DNA of 64,000 nucleotides from Nostoc sp. MG11 (GCF_014904695.1 NZ_JACXXN010000002.1:310001-374000), one strand, 5' to 3'; counted from the first letter of the stretch, positions 16,488-25,750 are shown. Notes: generated by a model not told the origin, from the sequence alone. Translations and numbers: made by a program.

Positions 16488-17207
16488 ATGCTGCGAGTAT
16501 ACCATCTTTTACTAGGTTCTATTTTATTTGTTTTAATCCCTGTGGGAGCAAAGTTAATTCTCCCTTACTTTTCTACTACTAAAGTGGCACAACCCTCAGC
16601 CGTGGTAGAGTCTCCTAGTCCTGATAAAGTAAATATCTGGAGGAAAATCTTAGGAAAAACTGCTGCCCCAACTGGTTGGCAAGTCGCTGCTTGTGAGGGA
16701 AATGCACCCTTGTTGTGTATCTCTTCTCAAGAAGAACTTTTGGGTACGGTTGAGATCGGAGTTTATCCACTGGCAAACAATCAAGATTTTCAAAAGAAGT
16801 TGGTAGCAGCAGGTATTCCACCTAGTTCTGAGGTAGAATACCAAACCAAGTATCAAACCCAAGTATTAACAGCACTCAAGGCTTGGGTTGCAGACTATTA
16901 CACTGTTTTATTAAAAGATCGTCAGAGTGGGTATGGAAAGCAGATAGTTTTTTCAGTTTATCCAGCACAACCAGTATCTATTGGTAAGCTTCAGGGAATC
17001 CGCTATGGGTTTACTGGAATCAAGCAACAAGGTGGAGTACAAGAGCAACATATCAGTCATGTTGTCTTTGATGGTAGTACGCTTTACGTAATTACCACTG
17101 CCTTTGACCCAGGGTCGCAAACAGGTAAGTTTGAGAAACTAGAAAATTTGGCTATTTTTCAACCTTATTTATATGCGATCGCAGCGGATCTACGTTTGCC
17201 TCAATAG
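16488..17207 (+). CDS. Hypothetical membrane-anchored or secreted protein (239 aa)
   Basis: The N-terminal hydrophobic helix (VYHLLLGSILFVLIPVGAKLIL) can be a signal anchor. A polar linker (residues 30-50) follows, then a soluble domain with two cysteines (VAACEGNAPLLCISSQ, about residues 66-78) that could form a disulfide, and DGSTLYVITTAFDPGSQTG near the C-terminus. No family recognised. Upstream 16167-16487 (320 bases) shows no convincing gene. Confidence 0.65.
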   Translation: MLRVYHLLLGSILFVLIPVGAKLILPYFSTTKVAQPSAVVESPSPDKVNIWRKILGKTAAPTGWQVAACEGNAPLLCISSQEELLGTVEIGVYPLANNQDFQKKLVAAGIPPSSEVEYQTKYQTQVLTALKAWVADYYTVLLKDRQSGYGKQIVFSVYPAQPVSIGKLQGIRYGFTGIKQQGGVQEQHISHVVFDGSTLYVITTAFDPGSQTGKFEKLENLAIFQPYLYAIAADLRLPQ

Positions 17208-17377
17208 CACCTTGTCCCAACGGTTAAAAATAACTGACATAGAAATAGAGTGTACACAATTCATGAGGACGATTGGGGAATTAATCAGGGATATTACACC
17301 TCGACATTGCATCACCGATTTGCAAAGCAGATATACTCAATCTAGCTGTGCCGATTCATCTTGGCGAGGTTTTATCC

Positions 17378-20300
17378 ATGACTCAGCCTTCCTCCGATAA
17401 GTCTAATAGTAATAACGCTACCACTAGCTCTGTTACTCGCCTAGACAAAGCTGCTAAGAGTAATTCCCAGAGTAGACTGAATAGGCGTATGACAAAGCTC
17501 AGTAGTTTCGCAAGCCTTTCAGAGTCTCTTTTGCCTGAGCAGCAATGGAGCTTGAAGTCTAAAGCAACCTTTTGGGCGATCGCTCTGACTATGCTCCCGG
17601 TGCTGACAGTTGGTATAGCTAGCTACTTTGGCAGTCAATCCATTACTGAGCAGATTACCCAAGCTAGATTTACAAGAAGTAAGACAGATCTCCAAGAAGT
17701 TGAACTTGCGCTCAACAAAAACCGTTCATCCCTATTAATTGAGACTGGGGTGATAGCTTTAACAGCAGGAGCGATCGCTGCTTTCCTGGCAAATCGTGCC
17801 ACTCGTCAAGTTCTATCTGCTGCCGAGATTTCTACTGCTTTAGTAAATAGACTACGACGAGAGGAAGTGGGAACTCGGACTCGCGTTGCTGACCAAGATG
17901 AACTAGTGACGCTACAGGCAAATATTAACCTGCTACAAGAGCAGCTGCCAGAGTTGATCTGGAAACAAGAAGCTGAAGCTGAGCGTTCCCAGTTATTAAT
18001 GAACGTTACTCGTCGCATTCAGGAAGCACTTTCTGAAGAAGATGTCCTGAGAACAACCGTCGAACAAGTTCGTGAAGCTTTCAAAATAGACCGTGTGGTC
18101 ATCTTTCGCTTTGACGAGCGTGGGAGTGGAACGTTTATAGAAGAAGCAGTAGCACCTGGTTTACCAAAGACGTTGTGGGCGACCGTCTCAGATCCCTGTT
18201 TTGAAGGGGGATATGTCGAACAATACCGACAAGGGCGCGTCCGAGCGATCAATGATATTTATCAAGCTAATCTTAAAGATTGTCATATCGGGTTATTGGA
18301 GCGATTTGCAGTCAAAGCAAATCTCATTGCGCCCATCCTCAAAGATAACCAGCTATTCAGCTTGCTAATTGGACATCAGTGCTCTGCACCCCGTTTTTGG
18401 CAACAATCTGAGATTAATTTGTTCGCCCAAATCGCCACGCAAGTAGGATTTGCGCTCGACCATGCAAGGCTTGTAGAAAAGATAGATAACAGAGCCGACC
18501 AAGCCCAATTAATTAGCGATATTACCCGGCGAATTCGGCGATCGCTAAACGAAGAAGATGTACTTAGAACCACCGTTGACGAAGTTCGCAAAGCAATCAG
18601 TACTGACCGAGTAATAATCTATAGCTTTGATTCCAACTGGTATGGCACTGTTATTGCCGAAGCAGTGCTTCCAGGTTTTCCTAAAGCATTGCGGGCCAAA
18701 ATCAAAGACCCTTGTTTTACTGAAGGCTATGTTGAAAAGTATCAAGCAGGCAGAGTTCAAGCAACCAACAATATTTATGAAGCAGGACTGAGCGCTTGTC
18801 ATATCAGTCAACTCGAACCCTTTGCGGTGAAGGCGAATCTGGTTGCACCCATTCTCAAAGATGACCAGTTATTTGGTTTACTGATTGCCCATCAGTGTTC
18901 TGTACCTAGAGAGTGGCAGCAGTCTGAGATTAATTTGCTCGCTCAGTTAGCCATGCAAGTGGGATTTGCTCTTGATCATGCCAGACTGCTCCAACGCATT
19001 GATGCTGAAGGGATGCAAACTCATTTAATTGCAGATATTACCAAGCGAATTCGGCGATCGCTCAACGAAGAAGATGTACTTAGAACCACCGTTGACGAAG
19101 TTCGCAAAGCAATCAGTACTGACCGAGTAATAATCTATAGCTTTGATTCCAACTGGTATGGCACTGTTATTGCCGAAGCAGTGCTTCCGGGTTTTCCTAA
19201 AGCATTGCGGGCCAAAATCAAAGACCCTTGTTTTACTGAAGGCTATGTTGAAAAGTATCAAGCAGGCAGAGTTCAAGCAACCAACAATATTTATGAAGCA
19301 GGACTGAGCGCTTGTCATATCAGTCAACTCGAACCCTTTGCGGTGAAGGCGAATCTGGTTGCACCCATTCTCAAAGATGACCAGTTATTTGGTTTACTGA
19401 TTGCCCATCAGTGTTCTGCACCTAGAGAGTGGCAGCAGTCTGAGATTGATTTGCTCGCTCAGTTAGCCATGCAAGTGGGATTTGCTCTTGATCATGCTAG
19501 GCTCCTAGACCAGGTAGAGCATGCGTATGAATCTGTTGAATCCGCCTTTTACGAACAGCAACAACAAAAAGAAGCACTCCAGCATCAAGCATCAGAACTA
19601 CTAAGGGATAGTGAAACAGTTGTCGAAACTCTCTCCTCTGAGACAGTTAGCCAAATGGAGTCTGTGACATCTGCCTACAATCAAATTCAAGCATTGGCTA
19701 ATTATGCTCAAGAAATGCTCCTCTGTCTTCAACAAGCTGAACGCCATGAGCAGCGACTTAATCACACGTTAAAAGACGGGCTGGAGGGCATGAACCAGAC
19801 GGGAGACAGTATTTGGGCAATCCGAGCAACAGTTATAGAAGCTGCCGCAAGAGTTAAGCGCTTAGATCAGCCTTCCCAAAAGCTCTTGCAAGGAGTCAGC
19901 CTGATCGCTCAGGTGACATCACAGATCAAATTCCATGTTATGAAGATCGCTCTGGAAGCAGCCCGCACTGGTGCAGCAGGTGGAGATGTTTCTATCGCTG
20001 AAAAAGTCCTTTATCTGGCGCAGCAATTAGATGCCGACATTGCAGAAATTCAATCCCTAGTAGCAGAAATTCACACAGCAAATAACGAAATCGTGGCATT
20101 AATGGAGGCTGGAAAAGAACAGGCGATCGCCGGGACTAAGGGAGCCGCAGAAACTCAGCAAAAACTTAATCAAATTAACGTCATTAGCACCCAAGTGAAT
20201 GCACTAATTGAGGAACTAACTCAAGCAACTACAAACCAAGTAGAAACTTCAACCGCTGCCAGTCAATCTATTCTAGAAGTTGCAAGTATCGCTAATCAGA

Positions 20301-20380
20301 CATCAGAACAAGCTGTAGCAGTAGCTAAGTCCTTGGCTAAGTTGACAGCAATTGCACAACAACAGGAGGGTGAAGATTAG
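17378..20380 (+). CDS. Membrane chemoreceptor-like protein with three DxCF cyanobacteriochrome-type GAF domains (PixJ-like)
   Basis: About 1000 residues. Order: polar N-terminus, membrane helix about 64-84, second hydrophobic segment (LLIETGVIALTAGAIAAFLANRAT) about 118-140, linker/HAMP-like region, three GAF domains, then a coiled-coil signalling end. Each GAF has DPCF and, exactly 28 residues later, Cys-His: Cys274/Cys302, Cys446/Cys474 and Cys618/Cys646. That is the two-cysteine arrangement of DxCF cyanobacteriochromes such as PixJ, which bind a bilin and sense blue/green light. The C-terminus (QVTSQIKFHVMKIALEAARTG) resembles the MCP signalling tip but is diverged. ATG 17378 has GCGAGG upstream; an earlier ATG at 17348 is in frame. 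Chromophore binding is inferred, not proven. Confidence 0.8.
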   Translation: MTQPSSDKSNSNNATTSSVTRLDKAAKSNSQSRLNRRMTKLSSFASLSESLLPEQQWSLKSKATFWAIALTMLPVLTVGIASYFGSQSITEQITQARFTRSKTDLQEVELALNKNRSSLLIETGVIALTAGAIAAFLANRATRQVLSAAEISTALVNRLRREEVGTRTRVADQDELVTLQANINLLQEQLPELIWKQEAEAERSQLLMNVTRRIQEALSEEDVLRTTVEQVREAFKIDRVVIFRFDERGSGTFIEEAVAPGLPKTLWATVSDPCFEGGYVEQYRQGRVRAINDIYQANLKDCHIGLLERFAVKANLIAPILKDNQLFSLLIGHQCSAPRFWQQSEINLFAQIATQVGFALDHARLVEKIDNRADQAQLISDITRRIRRSLNEEDVLRTTVDEVRKAISTDRVIIYSFDSNWYGTVIAEAVLPGFPKALRAKIKDPCFTEGYVEKYQAGRVQATNNIYEAGLSACHISQLEPFAVKANLVAPILKDDQLFGLLIAHQCSVPREWQQSEINLLAQLAMQVGFALDHARLLQRIDAEGMQTHLIADITKRIRRSLNEEDVLRTTVDEVRKAISTDRVIIYSFDSNWYGTVIAEAVLPGFPKALRAKIKDPCFTEGYVEKYQAGRVQATNNIYEAGLSACHISQLEPFAVKANLVAPILKDDQLFGLLIAHQCSAPREWQQSEIDLLAQLAMQVGFALDHARLLDQVEHAYESVESAFYEQQQQKEALQHQASELLRDSETVVETLSSETVSQMESVTSAYNQIQALANYAQEMLLCLQQAERHEQRLNHTLKDGLEGMNQTGDSIWAIRATVIEAAARVKRLDQPSQKLLQGVSLIAQVTSQIKFHVMKIALEAARTGAAGGDVSIAEKVLYLAQQLDADIAEIQSLVAEIHTANNEIVALMEAGKEQAIAGTKGAAETQQKLNQINVISTQVNALIEELTQATTNQVETSTAASQSILEVASIANQTSEQAVAVAKSLAKLTAIAQQQEGED
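18531..19496 (+). repeat. Tandem near-identical duplication encoding GAF2 and GAF3 (516-bp period)
   Basis: From GAATTCGGCG at 18531 and at 19047 the two copies run nearly base-for-base to the end of the GAF (about 18980 and 19496). By eye there are only about four substitutions in roughly 450 bases, including synonymous changes. The period of 516 bp equals 172 codons. Confidence 0.9.
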
Positions 20381-20455
20381 ATTATGAGGGGGCAGGAGGC
20401 AGGAGGCAGGAGGCAGGGGGGTGGAGGAGCAACAGGAGTGCAGTTTTTATGCTTG

Positions 20456-20735
20456 TTCACGCGTATCAAAGACTCATTAAAGGAGTTCCGAGCTTCATTC
20501 ACGCGTATCAAAGACTCATTAAAGGAGTTCCGAGCTTCATTCACGCGTATCAAAGACTCATTAAAGGAGTTCCGAGCTTCATTCACGAGTATCAAATACT
20601 CATTAAAGGAGTTCCGAGCTTCATTCACGAGTATCAAATACTCATTAAAGGAGTTCCGAGCTTCATTCACGAGTATCAAATACTCATTAAAGGAGTTCCG
20701 AGCTTCATTCACGAGTATCAAATACTCATTGTTGC
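20456..20735. repeat. 42-bp minisatellite, seven copies
   Basis: Units begin TTCACG at 20456, 20498, 20540, 20582, 20624, 20666 and 20708 (the last partial). Copies 1-3 carry GCGTATCAAAGACTC; copies 4-7 carry GAGTATCAAATACTC, in which GAGTAT and ATACTC form a perfect 6-bp stem with a CAA loop. 42 is divisible by 3 and no stop occurs, so long frames run through on both strands (14-residue repeats such as FTRIKDSLKEFRAS); these are probably not genes. G/C-rich GGAGGCAGG and CCTGCCTCC tracts flank the array as an inverted pair. Confidence 0.95.
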
Positions 20736-20815
20736 ATTCCAAAATATCTTTCTTTCCTGTCTTCCCTGCTCCCTGCCCCCTGCCTCCTGCCCCGCTACCG
20801 AGCTTCAGCACTTTT

Positions 20816-22624
20816 TCAAAAAGACACTGCAACCCGAAAACCGAGAAGGTTTCCCCGGCCGTTTTGAGGATTCCAACTGCGATAAGCAGACCGACATAGC
20901 CTCAAAGAATTTTTCCAAGAACCACCTCGAACCAAACGAGACTGACCATCATCGTTAGATAACCGCACACTACTATCAAAGGGTGCGCCTTCATAATTGT
21001 CGTGCCAATGATCCGCGCACCATTCCCACACATTGCCATGCATATCGTATAACCCAAAGGCATTTGCTGGAAAACTTCCTACTAAGCTCGTTTGCCCATA
21101 ATTCGTCCCTTGGGAGCCAGCATTGTAGATATTGTTGTTGTAGTTTGCCAAGCTGGGGGTGAGAGTATCACCAAAATGAAAAGGGGTAGTGGTTCTGGCA
21201 CGGCAAGCATACTCCCACTCAGCTTCGCTAGGAAGTCGATAGGCTCGTCCTGTTTTCTGAGACAATCGCGCACAAAACTCTACTGCATCGTCCCAAGAAA
21301 CTTGCTCTACCGGATAGTTTATCCCTTTAAAATTAGCTGGCTCAGGATCGAGATCGCGATTAATTGGTGGAAGCAATGCAATTGCTCGCCATTGTGCTTG
21401 GGTAACTGGAAACCTACCCATAAAAAAGGATTGGACTGTTACAGAGTGCTGTGGACTTTCAGAATCAAATCGTTCTAGTTCATAGTCTGGAGAACCCATA
21501 AGGAACTGCCCCCCAGGAATAGATACCATCGCTAAGGTGATCTCATTACCTAGATCTTCAATAAAGCATTGAGCAAAGCCACGAGTACGATTAATGTCAT
21601 AGGTAGCTGTGGAGGCAAACGATTGTTTTAAAGAGACAGTGGCTATCTCAAACTCAACTTGTTGCACAGGTAAGATTGTCGTCTCAACCTCAATTTTCTC
21701 AAACTCAAATAAATCGAGATCAAATTGCGATCCAACCATTGAGTTGAGGTTTGACGGTGCAGGTGATGGAGACGAGAGTAGCAGCGAGGATGATGGCGGC
21801 AACACTGTAATTGAAGTAAGTGCTTGCAATGCTTCAACTGCTGACGGATAGCGCAAAGTATAGTTATCTAACACCATTGTGTCTAGAATATCGGCAAAGC
21901 GATCGCTCACCCGTACACAGTCACGCCAGAGAGGTTGCCCAGTACGAGAATCTTCGTGCAGGAGATAGGGAGGAATTCCTGTCAAGGCTTCAATGCCCAT
22001 CATTCCTAAAGCGTAGACATCACTGCACAGACGAGGTTTACCTCTGGCTTGCTCAGCGGGTATATAGCCTAGAGTGCCAATAAATACAGTGTTACGAATT
22101 ATCTTCCGAAGATTGATTGAGAGGGTACCAATTTCTTTCACAGAGCCAAAGTCAATCAAGAATAGCTTGCCATCTTGTTTACACCGCATCACATTTTCGG
22201 GCTTAATGTCTCGGTGAATTACATTGTGTTGATGGACAAAGACTAGCACCTCTAAAATTTCCTGTAACAGCTTCGTGACATTGCTCTCTTGAAGTTGCTT
22301 TCCCCGCACAATTTCTTTTCTGAGAGTGTGTCCCTCTACATAGTCTTGGATAATGTACAGCTCATTTTGCACAGCAAAGTGAGCCAGAAGCCGGGGGATC
22401 TGGGGATGTTCACCTAATTTCTCCTGGATCACTGCTTCCTGCTCAAAGAGTTCCAGTATCTTTGGATGAGTATGCTTTGGTTTGAGTCGCTTAACTACAC
22501 ATACAGGTTTGCTGGGACGTTTTTGATCTCTAGCCAAGTAGGTTTCACCAAAATTTCCTTCACCCAGTTGTTTAAGGATTTTGTAGCGTCCATCCAGTAG
22601 TTCTCCTATAAAATCCATACTCAT
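20816..22624 (-). CDS. Ser/Thr protein kinase fused to a formylglycine-generating-enzyme (FGE/sulfatase-modifying) domain
   Basis: 602 residues. Residues 10-270 are a Hanks-type kinase: glycine loop LGEGNFGETY, Lys45 in VVKRL, catalytic Asp139 in HRDIKPEN, Asp158 in DFG, and APE-like PAEQARGK. A Pro/Ser-rich linker follows (about 275-350). Residues 358-600 are an FGE-sulfatase fold (MVSIPGGQFLMGSP, VTQAQW, LPSEAEWEYACRA, GLYDMHGNVWEWC, VRGGSW, GFRVAVSF). No membrane helix. In cyanobacteria such fusions are signalling proteins in which the FGE-like part is probably a sensor or binding domain (C-type-lectin-like) rather than a sulfatase activator. Promoter side faces the repeat-rich gap at 22625-23112. 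Confidence 0.92.
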   Translation of the reverse strand: MSMDFIGELLDGRYKILKQLGEGNFGETYLARDQKRPSKPVCVVKRLKPKHTHPKILELFEQEAVIQEKLGEHPQIPRLLAHFAVQNELYIIQDYVEGHTLRKEIVRGKQLQESNVTKLLQEILEVLVFVHQHNVIHRDIKPENVMRCKQDGKLFLIDFGSVKEIGTLSINLRKIIRNTVFIGTLGYIPAEQARGKPRLCSDVYALGMMGIEALTGIPPYLLHEDSRTGQPLWRDCVRVSDRFADILDTMVLDNYTLRYPSAVEALQALTSITVLPPSSSLLLSSPSPAPSNLNSMVGSQFDLDLFEFEKIEVETTILPVQQVEFEIATVSLKQSFASTATYDINRTRGFAQCFIEDLGNEITLAMVSIPGGQFLMGSPDYELERFDSESPQHSVTVQSFFMGRFPVTQAQWRAIALLPPINRDLDPEPANFKGINYPVEQVSWDDAVEFCARLSQKTGRAYRLPSEAEWEYACRARTTTPFHFGDTLTPSLANYNNNIYNAGSQGTNYGQTSLVGSFPANAFGLYDMHGNVWEWCADHWHDNYEGAPFDSSVRLSNDDGQSRLVRGGSWKNSLRLCRSAYRSWNPQNGRGNLLGFRVAVSF

Positions 22625-22879
22625 TGGTAAAGCCCAGACTCAGCGCCAGTGAGGTTTTAGCGTATTTACAATTTCTATGATTTTAAAGCTTCGGGTTGAG
22701 AGCAATACGAAAAAGTTGTTGACAAAAAAGCTGGAACTTTTCTGATAGCAAATGGTTTAAGAGCAAATGTTAGTACTTTAAACATAGCAAAATCACCAAC
22801 TTACTGGAACAGGGTACTAAGGATTGGGGAACTTGGTGGCCCCTCGGTTAAGGGGGAAAGAGAAAAGCACAAAGTCTGA

Positions 22880-23000
22880 GCGGTTCGCGGAGCGTCTCGT
22901 AGAGAGGCTTCCGACGCTCCTACGTCGCTCTAAGCGTAGCCATGCCGCAGGCTTTACGCTGCGCTATCCGTTGGCGCAGCCTCTCGTAGAGAAGGCATCA
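22880..23000. repeat. Composite GC-rich dispersed palindromic repeat
   Basis: An intergenic block with CGCGGAGCGTCTCGTAGAGAGG, CTACGTCGCTCTAAGCGTAG, GCCGCAGGCTTTACGCTGCGC and GCGCAGCCTCTCGTAGAGAAGGC segments, all shared in type with the repeats embedded in genes at 2883 and 6911. An open frame (22824-23294) runs through it but is repeat-derived. The rest of 22625-23112 holds no gene that I can support. Confidence 0.75.
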
Positions 23001-23112
23001 GAATTTTGTAAGAGAAGGGAAAGACTGAAACTTACCCCTTATCCTTTACCCTTTAACCCCTTGCGGGTGACACTACGCACAGTATTAAGGCTATTACCTA
23101 TTACCTACCAAT

Positions 23113-24000
23113 TTAAATCTCAGCTACAGCTCGTTCAATCAAGCGACGTGCTAAAGTTTGCGTACCTGTGTGTTCATAGTAATTTGTTGACATATCCAAA
23201 AACGCTGCCAAGTAGTCTAGTTTGTCATCAGCAATTTCTACAAAACCTTGTAAGTTGTGAACAACCTTTTGTGGCGTTAAATTATTGGCATTGACGATAC
23301 CACTCATCCAACCTTTAACTGAGTCAAAGCTTTCGCCAATAAAGTTGAGTTTACCGGCGGAATTGTTGCCTGGAATCACATCTTTGATGTTTTGGAAAGT
23401 TGAGTTTTTTTCTAACTCTTGGGGATTTGTCTGATTAAGCCCCGATATTGCTTTGCTGATGAAGTCTGGGCCCAGGGGTATCAAACCATCAACGCAAACT
23501 AATGCCACCATCCGAATAAGTGACTCACCACTATACTCACCCAAAGAGGCGACAAAATCGCCAATACTGTCTCCAGGAATGCCGTTAATTTGGCAAAAGG
23601 CTACCAATTCAGCGACTAATTTCAATGTTAAATCGATGGTTTGAGCTTTATCCGGTTTGGGAGTGACAGAATTTAAAAAACCTAAAAGGGGAATTTTCTC
23701 ACCGACTTTGTTCGCTAAAGCTGCTGCACCAAGAGCTCTATCTGTACTATCAACAGTTTGATAAAGCCACAAGGCTCTTTGATATCCTTGAGAGCGATCG
23801 TTGTAAAGATAAATCGCTCGTTCGCCAATTTGCTGAATTAAATCTTCGTCGGTTTCACCAGTAACGGTCTTGATAGTGTTGACAAAGCCAACAGTATTTT
23901 GCCACTCACCAGGAGCAACAAAATCGAGGGATTTCAACATAGAAATAGTCAAGTTATTGGTTGGGAGTTCATCAACCAACTCAAAAATCGATTTGCTCAC
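23113..24000 (-). CDS. Cyanobacterial hypothetical protein (295 aa)
   Basis: Soluble, mostly helical. Begins MSKSIFELVDELPTNNLTISML; contains SLGEYSGESLIRMVALVCVDGLIPLGPDFI and ends AEI. An AAGGAGATTTTTGTG-type ribosome site precedes the ATG. Function not recognised. A lipoprotein gene lies 48 bases upstream in the same direction, so the two may form an operon. Confidence 0.75.
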   Translation of the reverse strand: MSKSIFELVDELPTNNLTISMLKSLDFVAPGEWQNTVGFVNTIKTVTGETDEDLIQQIGERAIYLYNDRSQGYQRALWLYQTVDSTDRALGAAALANKVGEKIPLLGFLNSVTPKPDKAQTIDLTLKLVAELVAFCQINGIPGDSIGDFVASLGEYSGESLIRMVALVCVDGLIPLGPDFISKAISGLNQTNPQELEKNSTFQNIKDVIPGNNSAGKLNFIGESFDSVKGWMSGIVNANNLTPQKVVHNLQGFVEIADDKLDYLAAFLDMSTNYYEHTGTQTLARRLIERAVAEI

Positions 24001-24048
24001 AAAAATCTCCTTGTTTAGGTTTTGTTATCTAAATGTCCGCAGTTCAGA

Positions 24049-24558
24049 TCATTTGACTTTGGCTAGACCGTTAAGATTAAATTTCTCTAGCCAATTGGCG
24101 CGATCGCTCGCTGTAAATGACGGTGAACGAGAAAGTATTTTCACTTGATACTTACCTACCAAAACAGCAGTTTGTGTCTTACCTTGTTCCACTGCTGGAT
24201 AACCACCAATTTTTTTGGTGCTTTTCGAGAACTTTGCCGCTGCTTCTGGTGTGCTAGTAGTATCAGAAATAGACAGCATCGCTAAATCTTTGCCGTCTTT
24301 TTTCAAATTCGCTGAAGCAAAGCCTTTTTTCTCTTGGGTATAGACGGACTGGTAGCCGGCTGGAGTAGATGGGAAGAATTTATTAAATTTCTCGCCTTGA
24401 GTTGCGTTTTTGGCAACCGCTTGACCACTCTTTTTTTGGCTACTTTCTTGCTGCACTTGATCAAAACGTCCAGGTGCTTTTGGCGTACAAGCTGTGGTTA
24501 GTAGTACAACTGAGAGCAATAAAGCAGCTAAAATTCTACGCTTACGGGTTAAAATCAT
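24049..24558 (-). CDS. Hypothetical lipoprotein (169 aa)
   Basis: A lipoprotein signal peptide is clear: a basic start (MILTRKRR), hydrophobic ILAALLLSVVLL and the lipobox LTTAC with Cys24. The mature part is Lys/Ser rich with FFPSTPAGYQSVYTQEKKGFASANLKK and KYQVKILSRSPSF. It is probably anchored in a membrane facing the periplasm. The pair with 23113-24000 suggests a shared cell-envelope role. Confidence 0.8.
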   Translation of the reverse strand: MILTRKRRILAALLLSVVLLTTACTPKAPGRFDQVQQESSQKKSGQAVAKNATQGEKFNKFFPSTPAGYQSVYTQEKKGFASANLKKDGKDLAMLSISDTTSTPEAAAKFSKSTKKIGGYPAVEQGKTQTAVLVGKYQVKILSRSPSFTASDRANWLEKFNLNGLAKVK

Positions 24559-24820
24559 CTTTGGGTTCTCTTTATCTTGAGCTTTTAGGCAATTATGGGC
24601 GCTGCTGTCAGTTATACCCAGAAAATTTACTTTTTGATAATTATTGCTGGCTATCTAGAGTTACTTACTTTCTGGCTTGTGATTAATTGAAGGAGGCAGC
24701 AGTCAGGGGAGCAGGGGGATAACAGGACAAGGAGGACAATGAGAAAATTATTAACTCTTGACAACTTTTGACTCTTGACTCAGCACGGGCTAAACGCCCC
24801 GCTACCGCTAACACCGCTCA

Positions 24821-25468
24821 CTACTTAATGCGGTGAGCTATCACAGCATAGAACGGATCTCCGCCGGCTGCACCCAACCACTGTAAAACAGCTGGCGTTG
24901 TTGATTTATGCACAATGACTTCTGGGGTAGTAAAGCCTGGGACTGAGGCGAAATAGCGCTTGACTAATTCAACTCTAGATGCTTCAGAAGCATCCCGCCA
25001 GGCTTGAATCGCCTTTTGAAAAAACATCCGGTTAGAAAAGCTGGTAATTACAACACCACCAGGCTTGAGAATTCGATGAATTTCGGAAAATACTGCTTCT
25101 GGGTATTGCACATACTGCACTGATACGCAGTTGAGAACGGCGTCAAAATCCTGATCTGGCAAGGGTAACTGAGGATTTTCGTTGATATTTTGGACAAAGT
25201 AATGATTTAAACGGGGATTACGTGCTAGTTCTTCAGCATTTAGTCCGTGTCCCTCAACGTGAGCAAACTGCATCTCTGCTGGTAGATGAGAAACCCAGCT
25301 GCTCATCATATCAAGTATGCGCGTGTTGGGTTGAAGGCGATCGCGATATAAATCCGTTAGCTGTTGAATAAATCCTTCATCGACATGAGTAACGAAGCGA
25401 GGATAATCATAAAACAGCTTGTCGTTTGTGTCATCTAATTTTAGGCGTTCATTTGGTCTTAGCATCAT
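24821..25468 (-). CDS. SAM-dependent methyltransferase (type 11-like)
   Basis: 215 residues with the C-terminal half of a class I methyltransferase: FDAVLNCVSVQYVQYPEAVFSEIHRILKPGGVVITSFSNR. The usual glycine-rich motif I is replaced by ILDMMSSWVSHLP, as in a known subgroup of cyanobacterial/plant methyltransferases; SAM use is still likely. Substrate unknown. Upstream (24690-24820) are repeat tracts. Confidence 0.8.
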   Translation of the reverse strand: MMLRPNERLKLDDTNDKLFYDYPRFVTHVDEGFIQQLTDLYRDRLQPNTRILDMMSSWVSHLPAEMQFAHVEGHGLNAEELARNPRLNHYFVQNINENPQLPLPDQDFDAVLNCVSVQYVQYPEAVFSEIHRILKPGGVVITSFSNRMFFQKAIQAWRDASEASRVELVKRYFASVPGFTTPEVIVHKSTTPAVLQWLGAAGGDPFYAVIAHRIK

Positions 25469-25750
25469 AAATCTCTAATCTCTGTTTTGCACAAATTTTT
25501 TCCCAAAATTGGCTCAATTTCAGGTAATATTTTGAACAAGCGTTCTGTAACATATTTTAATAAAAGCAAGACATATATAGCGATTCTCTGATTGATGAAA
25601 TATCCGAACTAAAAAGAATCAACAACCAAATACGAGTAGCCAAAATGTATAATTTTTCTGTCTCCTGGCTCCTAAACGCAAGAGTATTGTAGACAACTGA
25701 GAACCGCGATCAGCAAGTCTACGTAACAGCATTCAATTCTGATTAATTCG

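Noticed and set aside
20456-20735. CRISPR array
   Set aside because: Units are contiguous 42-bp copies with no unique spacers, and no cas genes are present.
20377-20958. Three overlapping long ORFs (both strands) across the 42-bp repeats
   Set aside because: The repeat unit is 42 bases without stops, so several frames are open automatically; no ribosome site and purely repetitive translation.
22824-23294. 156-aa plus-strand ORF
   Set aside because: Mostly translation of the composite GC-rich dispersed repeat and of DNA antisense to the 295-aa gene.
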